A stretch of 64,000 nucleotides of DNA from Nonomuraea maritima (GTDB lineage Bacteria; Actinomycetota; Actinomycetes; Streptosporangiales; Streptosporangiaceae): the NCBI RefSeq assembly GCF_900100395.1, contig NZ_FNFB01000013.1:1-64000 (forward strand), read 5' to 3'. The position numbers were made by a program, and so were the translations under genes. The notes under the pieces were generated by a model, which was not told the origin of the DNA, did not search any database, and worked only from the letters and a program-made list of their open reading frames with translations. Within the stretch, counting starts at the first letter, position 1. Each line of letters starts with the position of its first letter. Below are positions 16,940 through 27,212 of this stretch, one piece after another.

Positions 16940-18041
16940 GCGCGTAGAGCTCGCCGTCGGGGCCTTCACCGAACGACGAAAGCTGCTCGACCTGTCCGAC
17001 CACGGCCGCCGCCTTGAGGTCGTCGACGGGGGCGGCCCTGACCCACCCGGCGCAGAAGTCGCCGTACAGGAAGTGCCCGCGCAGCCACGGGATCTGCCGG
17101 CCGCGGTAGACGTGGCCGGCGATCACCGAGCAGTTGCCGCCCTCGCCGAGCGGGTAGACGATCACCGGCTCGGCGAGGTCGCGCCCCTCGCCGTCGCGGT
17201 AGGCCTGGTCGCCCTCGCGCAGGTTCCAGCCGTAGTTCTCGCCGCCGCCTGAGCCGGTGGGCTGGCGGTTGACCTCTTCGCGTTCGTTCTGCCCGACGTC
17301 GCCGATCCACAGGTCGCCGCTCTCGCGGTCGAAGGTGAAGCGCCAGGGATTGCGCAGTCCGTACGCCCAGATCTCCGGCCGCGCTCCCTCCCGTCCGGCG
17401 AACGGGTTGTCGTCGGGGATCTTGTACGGCCTGCCGCGCGGGTCGATCCGCAGGATCTTGCCGAGGAGCGTGCCGAGGTTCTGCCCGTTGCCGCGCGGGT
17501 CGCCCGCGCTGCCGCCGTCGCCGAGGGCGACGTAGAGGTGCCCGTCGGGGCCGAAGGCGAGCTGACCGCCGTTGTGGTTGGCGTACGGCTGCTCCTGGGT
17601 GAGCACGTCGCGCCGGGCGGTGGCGCGGGCGCCGTCGTAGGCCCACTCGGTGACGTGGGTGCGGCCCTGCGCGTCGGTCCAGTCGAGATAGAGCCAGCGG
17701 CCGGTGGGGTGAAAGGCCACGCCGAGCAGCCCCTGCTCGTTGCCGGTGCTCACCTCGCCGGACAGGTCGATCACGGTGGCGCCGTCGGAGGTGCGCAGCT
17801 TCCCGCCCTGCTCGGCGACGTAGAGGCGGTCGTCGCCCTCGCGTACGGCAAGGGCCACGGGCTGCTCCAGCCGGGCGACCTCGCGGAACCGCAGCTCGCC
17901 GGAGCTCGCGGAAGACGAGCCGGTGGGCGCGGCGGTGCTCGGCGCGGGCGCGGCGGTGCTGGGCGCGGGCGCGGCGGACGGCCCGGCCGGTGAACACGCG
18001 GTGAGGGCCACAAGAGCGATGAGGGCCACGACGGGGCGCAC
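16899..18041 (-). CDS. PQQ-dependent sugar dehydrogenase-like lipoprotein
   Basis: 380 residues. It has a lipoprotein signal peptide (VALIALVALTACS, Cys at about 16) and a T/S/A/P-rich linker to about residue 48, then a beta-propeller of the glucose/sorbosone dehydrogenase type. Visible motifs are VAEQGGKLRT, NEQGLLGVAFHP, YANHNGGQLAFGPDGHLYVA, DGGSAGDPRGNGQ, AYGLRNPWRFTFDRES and IGDVGQNEREEVN. It is expected to act on the outer face of the membrane. Soluble aldose dehydrogenases of this family use PQQ, but no PQQ biosynthesis gene is in view. The start lies 34 bp from the divergent SDR gene. Confidence 0.9.
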   Translation of the reverse strand: MRPVVALIALVALTACSPAGPSAAPAPSTAAPAPSTAAPTGSSSASSGELRFREVARLEQPVALAVREGDDRLYVAEQGGKLRTSDGATVIDLSGEVSTGNEQGLLGVAFHPTGRWLYLDWTDAQGRTHVTEWAYDGARATARRDVLTQEQPYANHNGGQLAFGPDGHLYVALGDGGSAGDPRGNGQNLGTLLGKILRIDPRGRPYKIPDDNPFAGREGARPEIWAYGLRNPWRFTFDRESGDLWIGDVGQNEREEVNRQPTGSGGGENYGWNLREGDQAYRDGEGRDLAEPVIVYPLGEGGNCSVIAGHVYRGRQIPWLRGHFLYGDFCAGWVRAAPVDDLKAAAVVGQVEQLSSFGEGPDGELYALSLQGPLYRIEPA

Positions 18042-18075
18042 ATCGTCATCCTGCCATGAACGTTAAGGTTCAGAC

Positions 18076-18825
18076 ATGCCTACCGCACTGATCACCGGCG
18101 CGACCGCCGGCCTCGGCGCCGCCTTCGCGCGGCGCCTGGCCGCCGACGCGTTCTCGCTCGTCCTCGTGGCGCGCGACGAGTCCCGTTTGGCCCGGTTCGC
18201 CGACCAGCTCAAGCTCAGGTACGGCGTCGGCGTCGAGGTGCTGCCCGCCGACCTGGCCACCGAGGACGGCCTGGCCGCGGTCGAGGCGAGGCTCGGCGAC
18301 GGCGTCGACCTGCTGGTGAACAACGCGGGGTTCGGCCACCCCGGCCGCTTCCCCGAGGTTCCCATGGCCGACGAGGTGCGCATGCTGAAGCTCCACTGCG
18401 AGGCGGTGCTGCGGCTGACGCTCGCGGCGCTGCCCTCCATGCGGCGGCGCGGCCGGGGCGCGATCGTCAACGTGGCGTCGGTGGCGGCGTTCTTCCCGCG
18501 CGGCACCTACAGCGCGTCGAAGGCGTGGGTGGTCAACTTCAGCGAGTCTGCCAACGCCGATCTGGGCAACCCCCGCATCCGCATCATGGCGTTGTGCCCC
18601 GGTTTCGTACGCACCGAGTTCCACCAGCGGGCCGCGATGGACACCTCGGGCATCCCGGGGTTCCTCTGGCTCAAGGCCGACGACGTGGTGCGCGCCGCGA
18701 TGCGCGACCTCGCGCTCGGCAAGAGCGTGTCGGTGCCCGACCCCCGCTACAAGGCGATCGTCGCCGTCGGCCGGTACGTGCCGCGCGGCGTGCAGGCGAT
18801 GGTGTCGGCGCGCATCGGCCGCTGA
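18076..18825 (+). CDS. short-chain dehydrogenase/reductase
   Basis: 249 residues from ATG 18076; TAAGGT at 18064-18069 gives a 6-nt leaderless spacing. Classical SDR layout: TGATAGLGAAFARRLA (cofactor), NNAGFGHPG, IVNVASVAAFFP (catalytic Ser) and YSASKAWVVNFSES (Tyr and Lys). The DEVRMLKLHCEAVLRLT region and FVRTEFHQR tail match the DltE/YqjQ-like subgroup. Substrate unknown. Closed by a double hairpin at 18859-18924. Confidence 0.9.
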   Translation: MPTALITGATAGLGAAFARRLAADAFSLVLVARDESRLARFADQLKLRYGVGVEVLPADLATEDGLAAVEARLGDGVDLLVNNAGFGHPGRFPEVPMADEVRMLKLHCEAVLRLTLAALPSMRRRGRGAIVNVASVAAFFPRGTYSASKAWVVNFSESANADLGNPRIRIMALCPGFVRTEFHQRAAMDTSGIPGFLWLKADDVVRAAMRDLALGKSVSVPDPRYKAIVAVGRYVPRGVQAMVSARIGR

Positions 18826-18858
18826 GGCGTACAGGTAAGGGGCCGTTCGCACACGAAA

Positions 18859-18924
18859 CGGGCCCCCGCCGCGGGAGGGGGTCGCGGTGGGGGCCCGGGC
18901 GGCCGTGAGCTGGGCTCACGGCCG
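18859..18924. terminator. two consecutive hairpins between SDR and the ABC ATPase gene
   Basis: First stem cgggccccc (18859-18867) / gggggcccg (18889-18897). Second stem cggccgtgagc (18900-18910) / gctcacggccg (18914-18924) with a 3-nt loop. The second lies 12 bp from the minus-strand stop at 18936, so the pair serves both converging genes. Confidence 0.85.
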
Positions 18925-18935
18925 GGAATCTCAGG

Positions 18936-20150
<1,215 letters not shown>

Positions 20151-20305
20151 GACATTCCTTCGCGCTCCAGGGCAGCCGGCCGACATCGGCCGACATTGCT
20201 TACGCGCCCCACTCAGGTGGATACGTTTTCAAGCATCTCACCCGAAACGGACATGGGTGTCAAGGGTTCTCGCGTGACCAGGCGTTGTGGAGCGGTTTGC
20301 TGTCC

Positions 20306-20338
20306 GTTTCCGTGAAACCATGATGGAATCGTTTCCAT
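20306..20338 (+). promoter_or_regulatory. LacI-type operators at the lacI-family gene start
   Basis: Near-perfect 16-bp palindrome atggaatcgtttccat (20323-20338), centred on CG with one mismatched pair, covers the ATG at 20337. A second, shorter palindrome gtttc-cgt-gaaac lies at 20306-20318. Both have the A/T-flanked central-CG look of LacI/GalR operators, suggesting autorepression and possible control of the divergent ATPase gene. Confidence 0.7.
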
Positions 20339-21404
20339 GAATCGGCGAGTGACGATCAAGGATGTGGCCGAGGCGGCCGGTGTGGGCGTCGCGACCGTCT
20401 CCCGTGTGCTGTCGGGCGGCTCGGCCAGCCCGCAGACGCGCGAGCGGGTCCTGGCCGTCGCCGCGCAGCTCGACTACCGGCCGAGCGCCCTCGGCCGCAA
20501 CCTGCGCCAGCGCCGTACGGGCGGCATGGGCCTGCTCGTCCCCGACCTGACCGACACCTTCTACGGACAGCTGTCCGAGGGCGTGCTCGCCTGCGCCCGA
20601 TCGGCCGGCGAACCGGTCGTGATCGGCTCCACCGGCGGCGACCCCGAGCAGGAGGCCGACCTCATCGGCATGCTGCTGGAGCAGAGCGTCGACCGGCTGA
20701 TCGCCGTGCCGTCCGGCGACGCCGAGACGTGGGCCCCGGCGCTGCGCGCCGGTATGACGGTGGTCTTCGCCGACCGCCTGCCCAGCGAGGGGACGCACGA
20801 GGACGACGACACCGCGGCGCTCGCCGTGCACGACCTCATGCTGCTCGACGGCCTGCCGCCGGCGCCGCGCGGGCGGCCGCTCGACGTGCCGTCGGTGGTG
20901 GCCGACGACCGGGCCGGCATCCGTACGGCCGTCCGCTACCTGCGCGGGCTCGGCCATCGGCGCATCGCGTTCCTCGGCGGGCCGGGGCACGACCGGCGGG
21001 CGGCCGCGTTCCGTGAGGCGGTGGGCACGCCGGTGGACGACGACCTCGTCGTGTTCGCCACCGGCTCCCGCGACTCGGCCTACGCCGCCGCCTCCAGCCT
21101 CTTCCTGAGCCGTCCTGATCTGACGGCCGTGGTGGCGGGCGGCAACGTGCTCGGCGAGGCCGCGGTGCTCGCGGCCCGCGAGCTCGACCTGCGGGTGCCT
21201 CGGGACGTGTCGCTGGTCATGTACGACGACGTGCCGTGGGCCGAGTTGTGCTCACCGCCGCTGACGGTGGTCGCGCAGCCGGGGCGCGACATGGGCTACC
21301 GGGCGGCCGAGCTGGTGATGCGCTCGGGCGGGCGGCGTCCGCGCGACGTCGTCCTGCCCACCGAGCTGATCGTCCGCGGCAGCTGCGGGCCTCGCCGTCC
21401 CTGA
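20337..21404 (+). CDS. LacI family transcriptional regulator
   Basis: 355 residues. The N-terminal HTH VTIKDVAEAAGVGVATVSRV (about 5-24) and hinge helix (YRPSALGRNLRQRRT) precede a periplasmic-binding-protein-like sensor domain (GLLVPDLTDTFYGQLSEG, VVADDRAGIRTAVRYLRGLG, PRDVSLVMYDDVPWAELCSP). The ligand is probably a sugar, by family and by the divergent MsiK-type ATPase. The start codon is embedded in its likely own operator. Confidence 0.92.
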   Translation: MNRRVTIKDVAEAAGVGVATVSRVLSGGSASPQTRERVLAVAAQLDYRPSALGRNLRQRRTGGMGLLVPDLTDTFYGQLSEGVLACARSAGEPVVIGSTGGDPEQEADLIGMLLEQSVDRLIAVPSGDAETWAPALRAGMTVVFADRLPSEGTHEDDDTAALAVHDLMLLDGLPPAPRGRPLDVPSVVADDRAGIRTAVRYLRGLGHRRIAFLGGPGHDRRAAAFREAVGTPVDDDLVVFATGSRDSAYAAASSLFLSRPDLTAVVAGGNVLGEAAVLAARELDLRVPRDVSLVMYDDVPWAELCSPPLTVVAQPGRDMGYRAAELVMRSGGRRPRDVVLPTELIVRGSCGPRRP

Positions 21405-21479
21405 ATCTGATATCGGGACGAGATCTCCGCCTGCGATGATCACGCGGCCCGGCCGCGTTCCGTCCCGAGGAGATGCCCC

Positions 21480-22298
21480 ATGAGGCTCTGGGTGCTCGCC
21501 CTGACGATCACGTGCGTGGCCGCGGTCGTCCCGCCGTCGGCCCCGGCCGAGACCCGCCTCGACCCCGTCGCCGCGCTACGCGTCCAGCTGGCGAGCGGCA
21601 CCGGCGTGACGGCCACGCAGGTCACCACCTTCACCGAGCCCGGCGAGAAGCCGAACACCTACCGGGATTCGGGGGTGCACCGACTGGCGAACGGTGAGGT
21701 CGTCGCGAGCGAGACCCTCAACCGCACCGACGGCACCTACTGGATACGCAGGATCGACTTCAAGGACCGGTACTACGAGCAGCACCGTGACCAGCATCGG
21801 TACCTGCCTGCGGGGAAGAGCTGGTCGATCATCGAGGTGAAGCAGTCCCTCGCCCTGACCTGTGGCCATCTGCGGCTGAGCCACCCCGCGACGCTCAAGG
21901 CCCTGCTCTCCGGTGCCACGGGCAAGCGCCCGGCCGGCGTGCACGACGGCACCCGCACCACCCTGTACGAGGGAGTCATCACCTTGGGTGAGCTCACCGA
22001 GGTGGACCCAGACGTCCGTATCGGCCGCAACAGGCCCACAGGCGCTTACCTGCAGGTCCGCATCAACTGGCAGCTCTGGACAGGGCAGGACCAGCTCATC
22101 CGCCGATGCCACAGTTCCTCCTGGCAGCCCGGCTTGCTGGGAGAGGGAGAGGACACCTTCGACCCCGTCCAGGAGGTCGTCGACGTCCGCCTGTCGCGGT
22201 GGGGGCACGCTGCCGACATCCGGCCTCCCGCGGCCGATCAGGTGGCGACGCTCGACGAGCTCACGTTCCCCGACAAAGACCCTGCCGACTCCCCCTGA
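21480..22298 (+). CDS. secreted protein of unknown function
   Basis: 272 residues from ATG 21480, with gaggag 6 nt upstream. A signal peptide (MRLWVLALTITCVAAVVPPSAPAETR) predicts export, with cleavage after about residue 24 and no lipobox Cys. The mature protein is polar with beta-strand-like segments (TEPGEKPNTYRDSGVHRLAN, GAYLQVRINWQLWTGQDQLI) and two Cys. The general layout resembles LppX/LprG-type or other actinobacterial lipid-binding exported proteins, but the similarity is too weak to name. It stands alone and converges on the next gene, 1 bp apart. Confidence 0.75.
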   Translation: MRLWVLALTITCVAAVVPPSAPAETRLDPVAALRVQLASGTGVTATQVTTFTEPGEKPNTYRDSGVHRLANGEVVASETLNRTDGTYWIRRIDFKDRYYEQHRDQHRYLPAGKSWSIIEVKQSLALTCGHLRLSHPATLKALLSGATGKRPAGVHDGTRTTLYEGVITLGELTEVDPDVRIGRNRPTGAYLQVRINWQLWTGQDQLIRRCHSSSWQPGLLGEGEDTFDPVQEVVDVRLSRWGHAADIRPPAADQVATLDELTFPDKDPADSP

Positions 22299-22299
22299 G

Positions 22300-23430
22300 T
22301 CAGGCGGGGGCTCCGGTGTAGCGGCGGGGCAGGACCATCATCGGGTTGTCGTCGAGGATCACGTCGGGCGGGCCGAAGCGGGCCGCGACGTCCCTGATGT
22401 GTGGCTCGTCCAGGATGAGCAGGCGGCCGTGCTCGATGAACACCTCACCGTCGACGATCACGGTGGGCCGGTCCACCTGGCAGTCGCAGTGCGCGAAGCC
22501 GGGCCCCGTGGTGACCGGCTCACCGTCGGTCAGGCCGTCGAGGCCGCAGTAGAAGGCGCCGGCGTGCTTCTCGCGTTCGAACTGCGAGCCGCCGGCGATC
22601 CGCACCTTCGGGTTCAGCCCGATCAGGCCGTGGCGCATGTAGAAGCCCCCGGGGGCGTACCGGCGCAGCTGCGCGGCCGCCGTCCCGCCCTCGATCTTGC
22701 GGACCAGGTTGCCCTCGAGCGTGATGCGCAGCGGCTCCTCCGGCACGCCGGTCGCGGTCGACTCCTCGACCACGAGCACGCCCTCGGTGTCGGTCGGCCA
22801 GAAGTTCGCGCCACCGTACGGGAACGGCCGCCAGTCGCCGGGCCGCATGGCGCCGGGGTCGGGGTCGAACGCGAACCCCGAGAACGTCAGGTCGGTCCCC
22901 TTCGCGGACGTCACCCGGATCTCGCGCGCGGCCGACAGCTGCCGCAGCGTCCGCTCCAGCAGCGCGTAGAAGACCTCGGCGGGCAGCCGTCCGCCGGTGA
23001 GCAGCGCCCCCGCCGTGGCGGTCATGTGCAGGGACAGGAAGCGCGAGGAGCGCGACTTGATCTGGTCGAAGAACAGCGGCGCCGTGTGCACCTCGCCCCA
23101 CCAGGTGCCGCTGATCACGACGTCGGCCTCGTGGAAGGCCGCGGTCTCGATCGCGTACGACGCCTGCCGGTCCCATCCGCCGGGGCTGAACGGGGGCACC
23201 GACAGGATGCGCACGTCGGTGTCCCGCAGCGCCGCCGCCGCGGCGATGGCCTGCACGACGACCGGGTCGACGGTGTGCTCCATCATCAGCAGCACGCGTT
23301 CACCGGACGACAGCCGTACGTACTCGCAGAGGTTGCGCACTCCGGGCATCAGCTCCACGATCGAGTACGGTCCCACGGCCGGCTCGGCGGCGTAGCCGAC
23401 GGGCGATCCTGCGTACGGGTTGGTCGTCAT
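22300..23430 (-). CDS. M29/NicX-like metallohydrolase or dioxygenase-fold protein
   Basis: 376 residues from ATG 23430, with gaggaga upstream. The C-terminal half has the layout of the aminopeptidase T (M29)/2,5-dihydroxypyridine dioxygenase superfamily: HGLIGLNPKVRIAGGSQFER, EKHAGAFYCGLDG and FAHCDCQVDRPTVIVDGEVF, where His, Glu and Asp residues would ligate a metal. The N-terminal half (NLCEYVRLSSGERVLLMMEH) matches the domain that starts M29 enzymes. The reaction cannot be told: peptidase, ring cleavage and other roles occur in this fold. It diverges from a LAL regulator with a 139-bp gap. Confidence 0.65.
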   Translation of the reverse strand: MTTNPYAGSPVGYAAEPAVGPYSIVELMPGVRNLCEYVRLSSGERVLLMMEHTVDPVVVQAIAAAAALRDTDVRILSVPPFSPGGWDRQASYAIETAAFHEADVVISGTWWGEVHTAPLFFDQIKSRSSRFLSLHMTATAGALLTGGRLPAEVFYALLERTLRQLSAAREIRVTSAKGTDLTFSGFAFDPDPGAMRPGDWRPFPYGGANFWPTDTEGVLVVEESTATGVPEEPLRITLEGNLVRKIEGGTAAAQLRRYAPGGFYMRHGLIGLNPKVRIAGGSQFEREKHAGAFYCGLDGLTDGEPVTTGPGFAHCDCQVDRPTVIVDGEVFIEHGRLLILDEPHIRDVAARFGPPDVILDDNPMMVLPRRYTGAPA

Positions 23431-23569
23431 CACACTCTCCTCGGCGGGCGTCCGAGTGACCGATACCCCCGCTTCGCGCGCCCTGCGCGCGAGCGGGACG
23501 ACCTTTGACCGGTCGGCCCTCCGCCAGACGAGTCGTTTACCACGACATTCCCCCATAAGGTCTCTTGCT

Positions 23570-26308
23570 GTGCTGCACGGCAGACAGGCGGAGATCGCCG
23601 CCATCGACGAGCTGATCGCCCGAGCCCACGGAGGCGAGGGCGGCGCGCTGGTGCTGCGCGGCGAGGCGGGTGCGGGCAAGACGGCGCTGCTCGACCGGGC
23701 GGCCTCCGGGGCCGGGGCCATGCGGGTGCTCGAGGCCGTCGGCGTGGAGGCCGAATCCGACCTGGCGTTCGCCGCCCTGCACCAGTTGCTGCGCCCGGTC
23801 ACCGGGCTGCTGGACGCGCTGCCAGGTCCGCAGCGGGCGGCGGTGCGCGGGGCGCTCGGCCTCGCGGCCTCTGGCGATCGGTTCCTGCTCGGGGCGGGGG
23901 TGCTGTCGCTGCTGGCCGAGGCCGCCGCGCCCGACGGGCTGGTCTGCGTGGTGGACGACTTCCAGTGGGTGGACCGCGCCTCGGCCGACGCGCTGCTGTT
24001 CGCGGCCCGGCGCCTCGGCACCGAGCGGGTCGCGCTGCTGCTGACCGTGCGCGGGGACGCTCCGGTCAAGGGCGTGCCGTCGCTGGACGTCGGCGGGCTG
24101 CCCGAGGAGGCGGCGGCCGGGCTGCTCGACGCCCTGGCGGGCGGGACGATCGCCGCCGGGGTGCGGCAGCGCCTCGTGACGCTCACCGCGGGCAACCCGC
24201 TCGCGCTGCGCGAGACCGTACGGCGGCTGAGCCCCGACCAGCTCGGCGGGCGCGAACCGCTGCCCGACCCGCTGCCCGGAGGCAGCCGGCTGTTCGGCGA
24301 GCGGGTTGCGGCGCTGCCCGCGCCGGTCCGGCGGCTGGCGCTGCTCGCGGCGCTGGAGGGCGACCTCGGCACGGTGCTGCGCGCGTCGGGGAGCGCGGGA
24401 CGGCCGGCGCTGGACGAACTGGAAGCAGCCGGGCTCGCCCACGTCACGGGCACGTCCGTACGCTTCCACCACCCGCTCGTCCGATCTGCGGTCCACGAAT
24501 CCGCCACCCCCGCCGCCCGCCGCACCGCCCACGCGGAACTCGCGGCGGCCACCGAACCACAAGCCCATGACACGGGGGCCGCGGACACAGCGGCCACCGA
24601 CCGGGAGGCTCCGGACACGGGGGCTTTCGCGGATCGGCGGGCCTGGCATCTGGCGGGGGCCGCGCTCGGTCCGGACGAGTTCGTCGCGGCCGAGCTCGCG
24701 CGGGCGGCGGCCCGTGCTCGGGACCGGGGCGGCTACGGCGCCGCCGCCGTCGGGCTGGCCAGGGCCGCCGACCTCACCCCTGCCCCGCTCACGCGCGCCG
24801 GGCGGCTCAAGGACGCCGCCGTCTCCGCCTGGCTCGGCGGCCTCCCTGGACGGGCGCAGTCGCTGCTCGCCGAGGCCCGCCGGCACGCGGGCGGCGACGC
24901 GGCGCTCGAGTCGCAGATCGCCCAGCTCCGTGGACGTTTCGAGCTGAACTCAGGCGACGCCTCCGAGGCCGTCCGAATCCTGTCCGCGGGCAGCGGCGCC
25001 GCCGCGAGGTCGGCGGATGGGCTCGCGCTGTTGGCCGACGCCTCGGAGGCGGCGGCGTACGTGGGTGACACGGCGGCTCTGATCGAGATCGGGCGGCGGG
25101 CGGAGGCTTACCCCGAGGGTTTCCTGCGGGACGCGGTCGCCGGGGTCGGCGCGGTGCCGGCCGGCCGCGAGGACGGGCCCGGCCTGCTGCGGCGGGCGCT
25201 CGCCCGTACCGGGGAGCTGCGGGACGCGGCGGAGTTCCTGTGGGCGTCGGCGGCGGCCAGTCAGCTGGGCGAGGCCGACCTGTCGGCCGAGCTGATCGGC
25301 CGGGCCGGACGGGTGGCCCGGGTGTCGGGCATGACCGGGCAGCTCCCGGTGGTGCTCGAGTACGTCGCCACGGCCGAGCGCATCGCCGGGCGGCTGGCGG
25401 AGAGCCAGGCCGTCTCCGAGGAGGGGCTGGAGCTGGCCCGCGAGGCCGGATACGTCAACACCGTGGCCGCCCACCAGGCCAACCTGGCGGCGGTCGCGGC
25501 GCTGCGCGGGCAGGAGGAGATTTGCCGAAGGCACGCCCACGAGGCGCTGGCCATCGCCCTCCCCCACCGGGTGGGGCTGCGCGCGGGCACGGCGGCGTAC
25601 GCGCTCGGCATGCTCGACCTCGGGCTGGGCCGGTTCGACGCGGCGCACGACCGGTTCTGCGCGCTCGTGAACGCGGGTCCCGGAGCGGGACATCCCTCGG
25701 TGGTGTGGCGTTCGACCCCCGACCGGATCGAGGCGGCCGTCGGCGCGGGCGACCTGAACGGCGCGCGGACGGCGCTGGAGGCGTACGAGCGGTGGTCGGC
25801 GCACGCGGCGACGGCGGAGTCGCGCGCGCTGCTCGCCCGCTGCCGCGCCCTCGTCGCCCCGCCGGACGGCGAGGAGGCGATCGAGGGGTTCGCCGAGGCG
25901 CTGCGCTCGCACACCAACCCGTACGAGGCGGCGCGGACCGCGCTGCTGCTGGGCGAGCGGCTGCGCCGGGCGCACCGGCCCGGCGAGGCGCGGGCGCGAC
26001 TGCGGACGGCGCTGGAGACGTTCCGGCAGGCCGGGGCCGAGCCGTGGGCGCGGCGCGCGCACGCCGAGCTGCGGGCGGCGGGCGAGAGCGCCGAGGCCCC
26101 CGCGGGATCGGTCCTCGACCTGCTGACGCCGCAGGAGCTGCGCATCGCCGGGCTGGTCGCCGACGGCCTGTCCAGCAAGGAGATCGCCGCGCGGCTCTTC
26201 CTCAGCCCGCGTACGGTCGAGTACCACCTGTACAAGATCTATCCGAAGCTCGGCATCGGTACCCGTACGGAACTGGCGAGGCTGGTAGTTCTACGGAAGG
26301 CGCCGTAG
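23570..26308 (+). CDS. LuxR family ATP-binding regulator (LAL type)
   Basis: 912 residues from GTG 23570; TAAGGT at 23556-23561 is 8 nt upstream. The N-terminal ATPase has Walker A GEAGAGKT (31-38) and Walker B VCVVDDFQWVD (about 125-135). A long helical TPR-like middle follows, and a C-terminal LuxR HTH (LTPQELRIAGLVADGLSSKE, about 850-910). Such large regulators often activate secondary metabolism or sugar-use genes. Here the immediate neighbours are an M29-like gene (divergent) and an alpha/beta hydrolase downstream (25 bp), which are the likely targets or partners. Confidence 0.9.
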   Translation: MLHGRQAEIAAIDELIARAHGGEGGALVLRGEAGAGKTALLDRAASGAGAMRVLEAVGVEAESDLAFAALHQLLRPVTGLLDALPGPQRAAVRGALGLAASGDRFLLGAGVLSLLAEAAAPDGLVCVVDDFQWVDRASADALLFAARRLGTERVALLLTVRGDAPVKGVPSLDVGGLPEEAAAGLLDALAGGTIAAGVRQRLVTLTAGNPLALRETVRRLSPDQLGGREPLPDPLPGGSRLFGERVAALPAPVRRLALLAALEGDLGTVLRASGSAGRPALDELEAAGLAHVTGTSVRFHHPLVRSAVHESATPAARRTAHAELAAATEPQAHDTGAADTAATDREAPDTGAFADRRAWHLAGAALGPDEFVAAELARAAARARDRGGYGAAAVGLARAADLTPAPLTRAGRLKDAAVSAWLGGLPGRAQSLLAEARRHAGGDAALESQIAQLRGRFELNSGDASEAVRILSAGSGAAARSADGLALLADASEAAAYVGDTAALIEIGRRAEAYPEGFLRDAVAGVGAVPAGREDGPGLLRRALARTGELRDAAEFLWASAAASQLGEADLSAELIGRAGRVARVSGMTGQLPVVLEYVATAERIAGRLAESQAVSEEGLELAREAGYVNTVAAHQANLAAVAALRGQEEICRRHAHEALAIALPHRVGLRAGTAAYALGMLDLGLGRFDAAHDRFCALVNAGPGAGHPSVVWRSTPDRIEAAVGAGDLNGARTALEAYERWSAHAATAESRALLARCRALVAPPDGEEAIEGFAEALRSHTNPYEAARTALLLGERLRRAHRPGEARARLRTALETFRQAGAEPWARRAHAELRAAGESAEAPAGSVLDLLTPQELRIAGLVADGLSSKEIAARLFLSPRTVEYHLYKIYPKLGIGTRTELARLVVLRKAP

Positions 26309-26333
26309 GGCGGCCGGCGGCATGCTGGGCGAC

Positions 26334-27209
26334 ATGCAGATCACCTTGTGGAGCGAAGAGTTCGGCGCCGCCACGGACGCGCCGATCCTGCTGGTCATGG
26401 GTTCGATGTCGCAGGGCGTCCTGTGGCCGGACGCGTTCGTGGGCAGGCTCGCGGCGGGCGGCCGGCGCGTGATCCGGTACGACCACCGCGACACCGGCCG
26501 GTCCGACACCGTCGACTTCGACCGCGACCCGTACACGTGGGAGGACATCAAGGACGACGTGCTGCGGGTGATGGACGCGCACGGGCTGGACAGCGCGCAC
26601 CTGGTGTGCCATTCGGCGGGCGGGCTGCTCGGGCAGCTGCTCGCCGTGGAGCACCCGGAACGGGTGCGCACGCTGACCGTCATCGGTTCCTCGCCGCTCG
26701 GCGAGGGCGAGGGCACGGTGCTCGTGCGGGCGCTGATGGGCGAGCCGCAGCCGGCGGGCAGCCTGCCGGAGCCGGCCCCCGAGTTCGTGGCCTTCTACCG
26801 GCAGCTCATGGCCGCCCCGCCGCCCGCCGACCGGCGCGAGCGCGTGGAGTCGATGATCGCCGAGCAGCGCGTGCTGCACGGCACGGGGCTGCCCTTCGAC
26901 GAGGACGACGCCCGCCGCCTGCAGGAACGCGTCCACGACCGGGCCCGCGACCTCGCCGCGGCGGCCAACCACCGGCGGGCCGCCATGGCCAGGCCGGACT
27001 TCGAGCCGGTGGGCCGGCTGCCCGAGATCACGGCACCGACCCTGGTCGTCGAGGGCACTCACGAGCCGGTCAAGCCGGGCCACGGCGCGCTCGTCGCCGA
27101 GCGGATTCCTGGGGCGCGGCTGCTGACGATCAAGGGCCTGGGGCACACGCTGCCCGCCGAGGTGCACGAGGAACTCGCCGCGGCCGTCCTCGCGCACACG
27201 GCGGAGTGA
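26334..27209 (+). CDS. alpha/beta hydrolase
   Basis: 291 residues from ATG 26334 (MQITLWSEEFG); ATG 26322 adds four residues. HRDTGRSDTVDF and LPEITAPTLVVEGTHEPVKP place it among the RdmC-like esterases. The nucleophile elbow reads VCHSAGGLLGQ, with Cys instead of the usual first Gly of GxSxG; the acid and His (GLGHTLPAEV) follow normally. Substrate unknown. It follows the LAL gene by 25 bp, so co-transcription is likely, and ends 3 bp from the convergent peroxidase gene. Confidence 0.85.
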   Translation: MQITLWSEEFGAATDAPILLVMGSMSQGVLWPDAFVGRLAAGGRRVIRYDHRDTGRSDTVDFDRDPYTWEDIKDDVLRVMDAHGLDSAHLVCHSAGGLLGQLLAVEHPERVRTLTVIGSSPLGEGEGTVLVRALMGEPQPAGSLPEPAPEFVAFYRQLMAAPPPADRRERVESMIAEQRVLHGTGLPFDEDDARRLQERVHDRARDLAAAANHRRAAMARPDFEPVGRLPEITAPTLVVEGTHEPVKPGHGALVAERIPGARLLTIKGLGHTLPAEVHEELAAAVLAHTAE

Positions 27210-27212
27210 CGG

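Noticed and set aside
22300..27209. secondary-metabolite gene cluster around the LAL regulator
   Set aside because: No polyketide, peptide, terpene or RiPP core genes lie nearby.
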